Both the position numbers and the translations under genes were made by a program. Of a DNA stretch of 22,866 nucleotides, positions 6,928-14,284 are shown one piece after another (positions within the stretch are counted from its first letter, which is position 1; each line of letters begins with the position of its first letter). The stretch spans positions 1 through 22,866 of the forward strand of contig NZ_JBQCEE010000178.1 of the NCBI RefSeq assembly GCF_051960575.1. The letters are read 5' to 3'. Below the pieces are notes generated by a model, which did not search any database, was not told the DNA's origin, and saw nothing but the letters and a program-made list of their open reading frames with translations. This DNA is from JBQCEE01 sp051960575 (GTDB lineage: Bacteria; Actinomycetota; Actinomycetes; Mycobacteriales; Jatrophihabitantaceae).

Positions 6928-8325
6928 TCAGGTGTCGGGGCCGACGAGGTGGAGCCCGGCCTTTTCGGCGTTGGCGAAGCTGTCGTCGATGGCCACCAAG
7001 GTGCGCCCGGCCGCGTTCAGGATGGAAGCGGCGATCGAGGCGCGGTAGCCGCTGGCGCAGTGCACCCACAGCTCACCCTCGGGTACCTCGTCCACGCGTC
7101 GCGGCAGCTCATGGATGGGGATGTTGACTGCTCCCGCGATCCGGGCGGAGCGGAACTCGTCCTCGCGCCGCACGTCGAGGACCACGACCGGGCGGTGTCG
7201 TCGGACCTGGTCGAGGTCGGCGAAGGTGCCGGTCGGGAACGAGGCAAGCTGCTCGTCGGTCCACGTGTGCGGGTCGCCGGTGGCGTGCGCGGCGGGCCGG
7301 TCGATGCCGATGCGGACCAGCTCGCGTTGGGCCTGTGCGACGTCGGCGGCGGTGTCGCCGAGCAGGGTCACCGGGGTGCCCCATGTGATCAGCCAGCCCA
7401 GGTAGGTGGCGAACGCGCCGTCAAGACCGAAGTTGAGCGAGCCGGGGGCGTGACCGGCCGCGAACGCGGTGCGGTTGCGCAGGTCGACGACCCACTCGCC
7501 GGCCTCGATGCGGCGCCGCAACTCACTCGCGTCTGCCTTGGCCGGGGGAGACAGGTCGGGCGCGGAAGGTCCTGCCGCGTTACGTGGGGACATGTGTGCG
7601 TAGTAGGCCGGGTAGGCGCTCAGCTCGTCGACCAGCCCGCGGACGTAGTCCTCCTCGTCCTGGGTGAGGACGGGGTTGGACTCCTTTTCCTGCCCGATCG
7701 TTGACTCCGTTGCATTGGACTGGGTGGAGGAACAGAACGAACCGAACCCGTGCGTGGGGAACACGCCGGCTGTGTCGGGGAGCATGCCCGCCAACGTGTG
7801 CGCCGAGGCGTGTTGGAGGCGGGCCAAGGTGTCGGTGTGCTCGGTGCCCAGCAGGTCGGGGCGGCCGGTGGAGCCGAACAGCAGCGACCCTCCGGAGAAC
7901 ACCCCGATGTGCTCACCGGTCTCGGCGGCCAGTGTGTAGGACAGGTGGGTGAAGGTATGTCCGGGCGTGGAGACCGCGGTGACCCGCATGCGGCCCACCG
8001 GCACGGTCTGCCCGTCGCGGATCGTGGTGCGGTCGAACTCCACCGGATCCTCGGCGTTGACCAGGTAGGCGGCACCCGTTCGCCGCGACAACGCGAGCCC
8101 CCCGGTCACGTAGTCGTTGTGGATGTGGGTCTCGAACACGTGGGTGAGCTGCACCCCGGCGTCGTCGAGGACCGCCAGGACCCGGTCGATGTCGCGCTGC
8201 GGATCGACTACGAACGCCTGTGTGCCGTCGTGCACCACGTAGGTGCGGTCGCCCAGCGTCGGCGTCTCGATCGGAACAATCTTGATGCCGTTGGCGATCG
8301 TGACGTCCTGATTCGTGCCACTCAT
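6928..8325 (-). CDS. CstB-like MBL-fold persulfide dioxygenase / pseudo-rhodanese / rhodanese fusion
   Basis: 465 aa with three domains. Residues ~10-245 are a metallo-beta-lactamase fold with THIHNDYVTG (H67, H69, D71), PGHT (H123) and THGFGSF (H192). Residues ~262-365 are a rhodanese fold without active Cys (WVVDLRNRTAFAAGHAPGS). Residues ~370-460 are an active rhodanese with loop HCASGYRAS (C423). The same order, dioxygenase, inactive then active rhodanese, and near-equal length occur in S. aureus CstB, which oxidises low-molecular-weight persulfides and yields thiosulfate. The usual third iron ligand (Asp of FTGD) is replaced: the segment reads FSGGSLLFG. ATG overlaps the upstream rhodanese stop (ATGA), and an AAGG lies ahead. 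Domain calls are firm; the exact chemistry is inferred. Confidence 0.9.
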   Translation of the reverse strand: MSGTNQDVTIANGIKIVPIETPTLGDRTYVVHDGTQAFVVDPQRDIDRVLAVLDDAGVQLTHVFETHIHNDYVTGGLALSRRTGAAYLVNAEDPVEFDRTTIRDGQTVPVGRMRVTAVSTPGHTFTHLSYTLAAETGEHIGVFSGGSLLFGSTGRPDLLGTEHTDTLARLQHASAHTLAGMLPDTAGVFPTHGFGSFCSSTQSNATESTIGQEKESNPVLTQDEEDYVRGLVDELSAYPAYYAHMSPRNAAGPSAPDLSPPAKADASELRRRIEAGEWVVDLRNRTAFAAGHAPGSLNFGLDGAFATYLGWLITWGTPVTLLGDTAADVAQAQRELVRIGIDRPAAHATGDPHTWTDEQLASFPTGTFADLDQVRRHRPVVVLDVRREDEFRSARIAGAVNIPIHELPRRVDEVPEGELWVHCASGYRASIAASILNAAGRTLVAIDDSFANAEKAGLHLVGPDT

Positions 8326-8645
8326 CGCGTGCCCTTCTCCACCGAACGGCCCGACTGGATCCAGGCCTGCATGCCGCCGGCGACCGAGGACGCATCGAAG
8401 CCCGCACTGCGCAGCAAATCGGTCATCGCTCGAGAGCGGTTGCCGCTCGCGCAGATGACGTAGACCGGGCGGCTCGAATCCAGCTCGGACATCCGGGCCG
8501 TCAGCTGCCCCATGGGCATGAGCACGGCCCCGCGAACATGGCCCTGCGCGAACTCAGCCGGCTCGCGGACATCCACCACCGCGGCGTCGTGCGCTGCGCC
8601 GGCCACCTGATCGACGTGCACTTCCGGCGTTCGGTCCTCGGTCAT
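8322..8645 (-). CDS. single-domain rhodanese sulfurtransferase
   Basis: 107 aa, a complete single rhodanese domain: VVDVREPAEFAQGHVRGAV near residues 23-41, then the active-site loop ICASGNRSRAM with catalytic C65, then VAGGMQAWIQSG at the end. It carries sulfane sulfur as a Cys persulfide between donors such as thiosulfate and acceptors such as thiols or partner domains. It is first in the leftward operon, with a GAGAGG ribosome site before the ATG at 8645, and its stop overlaps the ATG of the CstB-like gene, so the two are made together. A CstR-type operator overlaps its promoter. Confidence 0.92.
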   Translation of the reverse strand: MTEDRTPEVHVDQVAGAAHDAAVVDVREPAEFAQGHVRGAVLMPMGQLTARMSELDSSRPVYVICASGNRSRAMTDLLRSAGFDASSVAGGMQAWIQSGRSVEKGTR

Positions 8646-8664
8646 AGATCGCCTCTCTGTAAAT

Positions 8665-8678
8665 TACCCCCAGGGGTA
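8665..8678. promoter_or_regulatory. CstR/CsoR-type operator, box 1 (rhodanese promoter)
   Basis: TACCCCCAGGGGTA is a near-perfect palindrome of the type bound by CsoR/CstR tetramers. It lies 20 nt upstream of the rhodanese ATG (minus strand), directly beside a possible minus-strand -10 element TAATTT at 8666-8661, so binding would block that promoter. Confidence 0.75.
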
Positions 8679-8698
8679 TCTGATCCTCACCGACCATA

Positions 8699-8714
8699 AC
8701 ACCCCAGGGGGTAT
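8699..8714. promoter_or_regulatory. CstR/CsoR-type operator, box 2 (DUF302-cstR-cyd promoter)
   Basis: ACACCCCAGGGGGTAT, a second copy of the same palindrome, centred about 35 bp from box 1 on the side facing the rightward DUF302 gene. The pair of boxes in one divergent promoter would let one regulator control both arms. A rightward -10 cannot be fixed; GTATCGTT next to the box is only a candidate. Confidence 0.7.
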
Positions 8715-8812
8715 CGTTCACAAAGTGGCGATGCCGTGGACCCGGTGCCGTCAACCACAGCGACCAACGACCCGTGTCGCTGTGTAGCGCTGAACGAAGG
8801 GACGCTTACCGG

Positions 8813-9217
8813 ATGCCCGGATACACCCTCACCATCACCGTTTCCCAGCCGTATGCCGAGGCGGTGGAGGCCGTACGTGCCGCCCTTGCCGAGCAGGGCT
8901 TCGGCATCCTCACCGAGATCGACATCCAGGCCACGATGAAGGCCAAGCTCGATGTCGACGTGGCGCCGCAGATCATCCTCGGCGCGTGCAGGCCCGAACT
9001 GGCCCACCACGCCATCGCGGCCGAACCCTCCATCGCGACCGTCCTGCCCTGCAACGTCGTCGTCCGCGCCGAAGACGCGCAGACCACCGTCGTCGAGGCC
9101 CTCGATCCAGACGCCATGATGGGGCTGGCCGGTCCCAGTCAGACATTGCACACCGTGGCCGCCGACGCCAAGGCGCGCCTGAGCGCCGCACTGGCGTCCC
9201 TCACCCAGGAGACCTGA
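8813..9217 (+). CDS. DUF302 domain protein (copy 1)
   Basis: 134 aa, one DUF302 domain: YTLTITVSQPYAEAVEAVRA at the N-terminus, then the conserved AEQGFGILTEIDIQATMKAK, GACRPELAHHAI, and LPCNVVVRAED with the family's PCN cysteine. DUF302 proteins are small alpha/beta proteins of unknown activity, often found near sulfur-oxidation and persulfide genes. The ATG at 8813 is chosen because domain homology starts there; AAGGGA is 10 nt upstream. Its stop overlaps the cstR-like ATG by one base (TGATG). A paralogue is encoded at 14281-14688, also in an operon with a CstR-like gene. Confidence 0.85.
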   Translation: MPGYTLTITVSQPYAEAVEAVRAALAEQGFGILTEIDIQATMKAKLDVDVAPQIILGACRPELAHHAIAAEPSIATVLPCNVVVRAEDAQTTVVEALDPDAMMGLAGPSQTLHTVAADAKARLSAALASLTQET

Positions 9218-9480
9218 TGGAACTCGACCCCGCCGGCATGACACCGGTGATCAACCGCATCAAACGCGCCCGCGGCCAACTCGACGGTGTTCTTCGCATG
9301 CTCGAACAGGGCCGCGACTGCGAGGACGTCGTGACCCAGCTCGCCGCAGTCTCGCGAGCCCTCGACCGGGCCGGTTTCGCCATCATCGCCACCGGGCTGC
9401 GGCAGTGCCTCGCCGACGGCGACGGGCTCGACAGCATGGACGCGAAAAAAATGGAGAAGCTGTTCCTGTCCCTGGCCTAG
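9217..9480 (+). CDS. cstR: CstR-like persulfide-sensing repressor (CsoR/RcnR family), copy 1
   Basis: 87 aa, all-helical DUF156 (CsoR/RcnR/CstR) repressor: INRIKRARGQLDGVLRMLEQ, then RDCEDVVTQLAAVSRALDRA, then GLRQC. The two conserved cysteines are C35 and C64, 29 residues apart as in CstR (C31/C60). The position four before the second Cys, His in copper-sensing CsoR, is Gly60. That Cys-Cys, no-His pattern marks per/polysulfide sensors, which release DNA once the cysteines become di- or polysulfide-linked. AGGAG precedes the ATG. It sits directly upstream of cydAB and downstream of two matching operators, so it probably regulates its own operon and the divergent rhodanese operon. The family is certain; the inducer is inferred. 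Confidence 0.88.
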   Translation: MELDPAGMTPVINRIKRARGQLDGVLRMLEQGRDCEDVVTQLAAVSRALDRAGFAIIATGLRQCLADGDGLDSMDAKKMEKLFLSLA

Positions 9481-9516
9481 CAGCCCGCCCGGGCACCGAC
9501 GCGTAGAGGTGATCCC

Positions 9517-10926
9517 ATGACCATGTCGACGACGGTGGCCGGCCTGGCCGCTGCCGGGGATCCCTCGCAATTGATCCCGGCCCGCGAGCAGATGGCCTTC
9601 ACTCTCGGTTTCCACATCATCCTGGTGCCGTTCGGGGTGGCGTTCACCTTCATCACGATGATCGCCAACTGGCGGGCGCTACGCAGGGACGACAGGGACG
9701 CGCTGCTGCTCGCGCAGCGCTGGTCGAAGGTCGCCGCGGTGTTGTTCGCGGTCGGGGCGGTCTCCGGCACGGTGCTCTCGTTCGAGATGGGGCTGCTGTG
9801 GCCCGGCCTGATGGGCCGCTACGGCGCCGCCTACGGCATTCCGTTCGCCGTCGAAGGGATCTTCTTCTTCCTGGAGGCGATCTTCGTCGCGATCTACATC
9901 TACGGCTGGAACCGGCTGCCGCCCTGGGTGCACTTCTGGACCGGCCTTCCGGTCGTCCTGTCCGGCGTCGGCGGCACCTTCTCCGTCGTCGCCGCGAACA
10001 GCTGGATGAACACCCCGAGCGGCATCACGACGCGCGACGGCCGGATCGTCGACGTCGATGTGTGGAAAGTGTTCTTCAACGACGCGTTCTGGTACGAGGC
10101 GATCCACATGCTGCTCGCCGCCTACGTCGTGGCCGGCTTCACCGTCGCCGGCGTCTACGCCGTCGGCATGCTGCGCGGCCGGCGAGACCCCTACCACCGC
10201 ATCGGCCTGCTCCTGCCGCTCACCGTCGGGGCGATCGCCATCCCGCTGCAGATCGTGATGGGCGACTTCATCGCTCGCTACGTGTTTCAGTCCGAGCCCG
10301 CGAAGTTCGCCGCCATCGAAGCCCTCCCGCACACCCGGAGCCACGCCCCCGAGACGCTCGGCGGCGTCCTGGTCGACGGCAAGGTCCACTTCGGCATCCC
10401 GATCCCCAGCGGCGCGTCGCTGCTGTCCGGGTTCAGCCCGAACACGAAGGTCTCTGGACTCGACGCGATCCCGAAGGCGGTGCGCCCGCCCGATGACCTG
10501 GTCTCGATCGTGCACCTGTCCTTCGACGTCATGGTCGGCACGGCATGCGCCCTCGCCGGGCTCGCGCTGTGGTTCGCGTTGTCCTGGTGGCGCAACCGCG
10601 CACGGGAACCTAACCGCTGGTTCCTGCGCGCCACCGCGATCAGCGGCGTCGTCGCGATCGTGTCGCTCGAGTGCGGCTGGATCACCACCGAGGTCGGTCG
10701 GCAGCCCTGGACAGTCGTCGGGCTGCTACTCACCCGCGACGCCGTGCAGACCTCCGGCAACCTGTGGCCGCTGTTCGCCGGCGCGATCGTCATCTACGCC
10801 GGTGTGACGGTGGGCGCGGTATATGCGCTGCGGGCGCTGCGCCGACGCTGGGCCGCAGGCGAACAAGTCCCCGCACCCTACGGGCCCGAGGACGCCGACG
10901 AACCCGCACCGGCAGCGACGCCATGA
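9517..10926 (+). CDS. cydA: cytochrome bd-type quinol oxidase subunit I
   Basis: 469 aa, polytopic, complete. Subunit I oxidises (mena)quinol and carries the hemes of the bd oxidase. Visible signatures: axial-ligand region AFTLGFHIILVPFG (H33), SFEMGLLWPGLMGRYG and VEGIFFFLEAIF with conserved glutamates, EAIHMLLAAYV (H197), and the quinol-site motif GRQPWTV (394-400). The Q-loop is short, as in the CIO-like subgroup. The ATG at 9517 has GAGGTG 5 nt upstream. It follows the cstR-like gene by 36 bp. Bd oxidases resist sulfide poisoning in E. coli, which explains its place in a sulfur-stress operon (inference). Its partner gene cydB is frameshifted. Confidence 0.93.
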   Translation: MTMSTTVAGLAAAGDPSQLIPAREQMAFTLGFHIILVPFGVAFTFITMIANWRALRRDDRDALLLAQRWSKVAAVLFAVGAVSGTVLSFEMGLLWPGLMGRYGAAYGIPFAVEGIFFFLEAIFVAIYIYGWNRLPPWVHFWTGLPVVLSGVGGTFSVVAANSWMNTPSGITTRDGRIVDVDVWKVFFNDAFWYEAIHMLLAAYVVAGFTVAGVYAVGMLRGRRDPYHRIGLLLPLTVGAIAIPLQIVMGDFIARYVFQSEPAKFAAIEALPHTRSHAPETLGGVLVDGKVHFGIPIPSGASLLSGFSPNTKVSGLDAIPKAVRPPDDLVSIVHLSFDVMVGTACALAGLALWFALSWWRNRAREPNRWFLRATAISGVVAIVSLECGWITTEVGRQPWTVVGLLLTRDAVQTSGNLWPLFAGAIVIYAGVTVGAVYALRALRRRWAAGEQVPAPYGPEDADEPAPAATP

Positions 10927-10985
10927 TCAACACCCGCTGGGCCCCCGTCGCCACGGCTGCGCTGTTCGTTCAGGACAGCGCATGA
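10923..10985 (+). CDS. 20-aa mini-ORF bridging cydA and cydB
   Basis: An ATG overlapping the cydA stop (ATGA, 10923-10926) opens a 20-codon frame, MINTRWAPVATAALFVQDSA, whose TGA overlaps the cydB ATG (ATGA, 10982-10985). The overlaps on both sides suggest ribosomes pass from cydA through this frame into cydB. The peptide has a short hydrophobic middle, shorter than a full TM helix. Bd oxidases of other bacteria have small accessory subunits (CydX, CydH/CydY), but this peptide resembles none I know. It could equally be a chance frame that only couples translation. Confidence 0.35.
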   Translation: MINTRWAPVATAALFVQDSA

Positions 10986-12041
10986 CTACGGTCGTCGCCG
11001 GCGTGCTGCTGGCCGGCATCATCCTCTACGGCGTATTCGGTGGCGCCGACTTCGGCACCGGCCTGTGGGACCTCACCGCCGGCGGCGCCGAGCGCGGAGC
11101 GCGGAGCGCGACCACGCGCGCTCATCGACCACGCCATCGGCCCTGTCTGGGAGGCCAACCACACCTGGCTGATCTTCTGCCTCGTCCTGCTCTGGAGCGG
11201 ATTTCCGACCGCGTTCGCCGCGATCATGACCACCCTGTACATCCCGCTCGGCGTCGCCGCGTTCGGCATCGTGCTGCGCGGCTCCGGTTTCGCCTTCCGC
11301 AAGGTGTCCATGCGCACCGCCGAGCAGCGCCTCAACGGCATCGCGTTCGCAGCCTCCTCGGTGCTCACCCCGTTCTGCTTCGGCGCCGTCGCTGGCGGCG
11401 TCGCATCCGGCCGTGTCCCCACAGGCGGGCACGGCGACGCGATCACCAGCTGGCTGAACCCCACCGGGGTGCTCGGCGGCGTGCTCGCCGTACTCACCTG
11501 CGGCTACCTCGCAGCGATCTTCCTCATCGCCGAGGCGAAGCGCGAAGAGGCCGCCGACCTCGAACACTGGTCACGCCGGCGCGCCGTCCTCGCCGCGCTC
11601 GCCGCCGGAACCACCGCGTCTGCCGGCCTGTTCGTGCTCCACGCAGACGCACACCGACTGTGGACACGACTGCTGCACATCGGCTGGCCCCTCATCGCGA
11701 TATCCGCAGCAGCAGGGCTCGCAGCACTGCTAACCACCGTCACTCCCGCGCTGCGCAGCCGTCCAACGCTCGCACGCCCACTCGGCGCGCTCGCCGTCGC
11801 CGCCGTCCTCGCTGGGTGGGGCGTCGCGCAGTACCCCTACCTGCTCGGCACCCACCTCAACCTGTACACCGACGCCGCGCCGGCATCAACGATGACCGCA
11901 CTCGCCACCGTCACCGTCCTCGCCGTCGTCCTCGTCGTCCCCTCATTTTTCTGGCTGCTCTGGCTCACCCACCGCGGCACCCTCGCCGACACCGAACCGG
12001 AACGCCGTCCACAGGCTCCGTCCCCAACCCGCCGCGACTGA
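10982..12041 (+). pseudogene. cydB: cytochrome bd subunit II, frameshifted by 7-bp repeat
   Basis: The ATG at 10982 (AGGA 6 nt upstream) opens MTTVVAGVLLAGIILYGVFG, then GGADFGTGLWDLTAGGAERG, the CydB N-terminus. At 11090-11110 lie three tandem copies of GAGCGCG. With two copies the frame would read ERGARPRALIDHAIGPVWEA and continue through NHTWLIF to the natural end at 12041, giving about 350 aa, normal for CydB. With three copies the reading shifts by +1 and the encoded product is a chimera that stays open to 12421. So cydB is inactive as written unless frameshifting or repeat contraction restores it. Assembly error is the alternative. Confidence 0.88.
11090..11110 (+). repeat. three tandem copies of GAGCGCG inside cydB
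   Basis: Perfect 7-bp repeat, three units (11090-11096, 11097-11103, 11104-11110). Two units keep cydB in frame and three do not, so gain or loss of one unit switches the gene. This is the site of the cydB lesion. Confidence 0.95.
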
Positions 12042-12376
12042 AACTGCGCACCGAATCCCCCAGACTGCGGTTGCTGACACGCCTTCGAAGCCGGTCAGCC
12101 CGACCGCCGGGTCCTAGGCAAAGCGGCACGCCACACCTCCAGCCGGTCCCGAGAGCGGTGACCGGCCGTCTCGACAGGCGCGATCAGCGAGGCTCACCGA
12201 GCAAACCGCCGACCGCGGCTGAAGTCATGGAGCCCTCGTTTCACGCAGACCCCGAGGAAAGCGCAGTGCAGCCCGTGAACACTGGCCCTAACTGCGAACA
12301 CTCCGTCCCATGGGAGCTACACCGGCGGGCGGGCTTCAGCGTCGTCGTCCGTACGCGTCGCTCGGCAACTGTTCCG
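12042..12376. other. intergenic stretch between cydB and a decayed toxin gene
   Basis: No supported gene. A 64-codon plus frame opening with ATG at 12228 ends at 12421, but it is the tail of the frameshifted cydB frame and has no recognisable features. An inverted repeat within it (12142-12166) is listed separately. It is the convergence zone between the rightward cyd operon and the leftward gene remnants. Confidence 0.4.
12142..12166 (+). terminator. possible hairpin terminator after cydB
   Basis: GCCGGTC and GACCGGC form a 7-bp perfect stem with an 11-nt loop about 100 bp after the cydB stop. There is no T-tract, as is common for actinobacterial hairpins, so the call is weak. Confidence 0.3.
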
Positions 12377-12785
12377 TCACTGGGCCCCACGGAGAGCTGT
12401 ACCGGGCCGATGGCGTTGTAAGTGGGCGGCGTCGTTGGGTTGCACGACGATGCACCGTCTGCGGCGGCGGGCAGCGTCGACACATACCTGCACGGCGGCA
12501 CGCATGCCGACGAGGATGGCCTGGACCTCGACCGCGGTGATCTCGTCCGGGCATAGCCTGTACACGAGGCGGTAGCGGAGCTTGCGGTCGTGCGTCTCGT
12601 CGAAGTCCACCTTGCGGCAGTCGGACACGTCACCGACCGACGGGTGATCCTCGAGCGGCTCGCCGAGGTTCTGGCCGCCGGCGGCGTCGGCGAGGATCTG
12701 AATCGCGCGCCGTTGCTTCTCGCGGTCGGAAGCCGCTTGATGTCGTCGCCGAACTCAGTCGCGCGGTGAGCTTGCGCCGCTTCAC
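12377..12785 (-). pseudogene. RelE/ParE-like toxin remnant, multiply frameshifted
   Basis: From a GTG at 12785 (KRRKLT) the coding likeness hops between frames: TEFGDDIKRL, then DREKQRRAIQILADAAGG and QNLGEPLEDHPSVGDVSDCR, then KVDFDETHDRKLRYRLVYRL followed by CPDEITAVEVQAILVGMRAA. The last part, basic RYRLVYR plus a V-x-x-ILVG strand, is typical of RelE/ParE-fold mRNA-interferase or gyrase toxins of actinobacteria. At least two frame changes are needed to join the pieces, so no active toxin can be made. It follows the antitoxin remnant by a few bases, the usual order. The true 3' end is unclear, near 12440 or at the frame end 12377. Confidence 0.65.
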
Positions 12786-12789
12786 GCCC

Positions 12790-13026
12790 CTACAGACCGG
12801 ACTCGTCCGGGGGTGAACCCGAGCTCGTCGACGACGTTGGTCAGCGGGATCGACTCCGCGGTCGAGGCGAGACGGGCGCGGACAGTCTCGGCGAGCAGAT
12901 GTCATCGATCGTTGACAGGAGCCGCTCGAACAGTGCGTAAGGCATGACGAGGCCTTCGGGCTTACGGTGGCTTCGGACGATGACCGGGGTCGCGACCAGC
13001 GCATCGTGACACAACCGGTCCGGCAT
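12790..13026 (-). pseudogene. Phd/YefM-like antitoxin remnant, frameshifted
   Basis: One frame reads ATPVIVRSHRKPEGLVMPYA then LFERLLSTIDDI; a second continues LLAETVRARLASTAESIPLT then NVVDELGFTP; dropping one C from the following C-run restores a natural ending PDESGL and TAG at 12792-12790. The PVIVRSHRKPEG.VMPYALFE block is characteristic of antitoxins that pair with RelE-like toxins. Two frame changes are therefore present. The N-terminal DNA-binding part is missing or unrecognisable upstream of ATPV. Together with the toxin remnant it is a dead addiction module. Confidence 0.65.
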
Positions 13027-13376
13027 CTACGCCGAAGACCGCACCGCCGGGGCAACGATCAAGTTAGGCCGTTCGAACTCGCCACCGTGTGAGCGACATA
13101 GCCGACGAATGGAAAGTGCCGCCGCCCGAGCTGGCGACACCTCTGCCCCGACCTGGCGTGCGTTCGGATCTGAAGTCGGGTCGTAGTTCGCGAAATTCGC
13201 CCATTCAAGATGCAGGAGTTGCCGCCGAAGGTTCCTGGCTCTGTTGTCTCCCGACAGGTCGCGCGTCGTCGGCCGGACGACCAGCTCCGTTGCCCGTGCA
13301 ACAGCCCAGGTTCGGTGGCGAGGCTGTTATGCGGACTTCAATGCCTTGAGCTGGTGCCATGGCTTGGCTTACGGGT
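13027..13376. other. no supported gene
   Basis: Short frames exist on both strands (for example plus 13089-13349 and minus 13059-13301), but their translations have no recognisable motif and no ribosome site. I see no insertion-sequence ends or repeats. It probably continues the decayed zone between the toxin-antitoxin remnant and the methyltransferase remnant. Confidence 0.4.
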
Positions 13377-14013
13377 TCATCGTTCGCGGCGCAACAACAC
13401 CCACGTGAACGCCTATGTCCCGCCTGCGGGGGTGTGGTGCTGTTCGACGAGGTCGTCGAGCAGCTGCCAGCCGTGGCCGAACAGCGTGGACAGCTGCGTG
13501 CTGTCGTACCTGGCGACGGTGAGGCCGGAGCATTCGCGCGGCCCGTCCGGGGCGAAGGTTCCGATCACGGCGATACTGCCGGGCACGGTCGAGCGGCTCA
13601 AAGCATTGAGGTAACGCTGCTGGTCCTGCTTGGTGGTGAAGAAGTGCAGCAGCGCCCGGTCGTGCCACACCTGCCAGACACGATCGGGTGTCCACTCCCG
13701 CAGGTCGGCGTGCCAGCCAGGTGACGTGCGCCGACGTGCCGGCCAGGCGACTTTGGGCGGTCACCAGCGCGGTCATCGAGATGTCGAGGACGGTGATGTC
13801 AGTAAATCGTCTCCCGATCAGGTCATCGGCCAGGCGGGAAGCGCCGCCGCCGACGTCGATGACGCTGTCGCCGGGCCCGACTCCGGCGGTCTCGAATATG
13901 CGCAGCGACATCTCTGCGTGGTCTTGGAACCAGCTACGGCTGGCCTCTCCCCGCCGGTAGGTGTCATCCCAATGCGCGGCCGGGCCGGCCGGATCAGCGG
14001 CGCCAGTGCTCAT
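13377..14013 (-). pseudogene. class I SAM-dependent methyltransferase, frameshift plus nonsense
   Basis: From ATG 14013 the frame gives MSTGAADPAGPAAHWDDTYR, then SRSWFQDHAEMSLRIFE, and the SAM-binding motif VIDVGGGASRLADDL. Near 13714 one extra G shifts the frame; removing it yields HVTWLHADLREWTPDRVWQV, continuing as WHDRALLHFFTTKQDQQRYL and VPGSIAVIGTFAPDGPRECS. At 13415-13413 a TAG replaces an expected CAG (GGTQAFTWVLLRRER), after which the frame runs to a natural TGA at 13377. So there are two independent lesions in an otherwise complete ~210-aa gene. It follows the DUF2892 gene by 31 bp and would have been last in the second CstR operon. Substrate unknown. Confidence 0.8.
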
Positions 14014-14044
14014 CGCGTTGCCCACCCAATCGCCGGCGCGGTGC

Positions 14045-14284
14045 TCAACATGCACCCGGCCGGGCGCCGAGGCGGGTCAGCAGTAGCGACATAGGGCACC
14101 ATCCGGTGGCGACCATGAGCAGCTGGTTTACGCCGACCATGGCCGGGACGAGCAGGAACCAGGTCGATACCGTCGCGGCGACGACGACGCCAGAGAGCGT
14201 GAGGGTGCCCGCGAGGAGGAACAGGATGCGATGCAACGGCCACCCGGCGCGGACAGCGGCCTGCCCGGCCTGGGTCGCGCTCAC
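14045..14284 (-). CDS. DUF2892 (YgaP-like) inner-membrane protein
   Basis: 79 aa with two TM helices, LHRILFLLAGTLTLSGVVVA and STWFLLVPAMVGVNQLLMVA, followed by the conserved GWCPMSLLLTRLG. DUF2892 forms the membrane part of E. coli YgaP, a rhodanese-membrane fusion, and often accompanies sulfurtransferase genes; the GWCPM cysteine is its hallmark. The GTG start at 14284 overlaps the DUF302 stop (GTGA). Here the membrane part is free-standing and could act with the rhodaneses at 6928-8645 (inference). The family call is firm; the function is not known. Confidence 0.82.
   Translation of the reverse strand: MSATQAGQAAVRAGWPLHRILFLLAGTLTLSGVVVAATVSTWFLLVPAMVGVNQLLMVATGWCPMSLLLTRLGARPGAC

Noticed and set aside
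8731..8787. An 18-codon frame with one Cys (MPWTRCRQPQRPTTRVAV) ahead of DUF302, a possible cysteine-sensing leader peptide.
   Set aside because: Actinobacterial cysteine-attenuation leaders have runs of Cys codons; a single Cys, no ribosome site and no attenuator structure give no support.
10823..12421. A single 532-aa plus-strand protein.
   Set aside because: Only residues from 10982 to about 11095 are real cydB; the remainder is the wrong frame after the 7-bp repeat and is Arg/Pro-rich.
12310..12540. A small plus ORF (MGATPAGGLQ...) and the 12228-12421 frame.
   Set aside because: No family, no ribosome site, and they overlap the toxin remnant or the shifted cydB frame.
13255..13380. Possible IS end (GGCTCTGTTG near 13231) in the gene-poor zone.
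   Set aside because: No matching inverted repeat, target duplication or transposase frame nearby.
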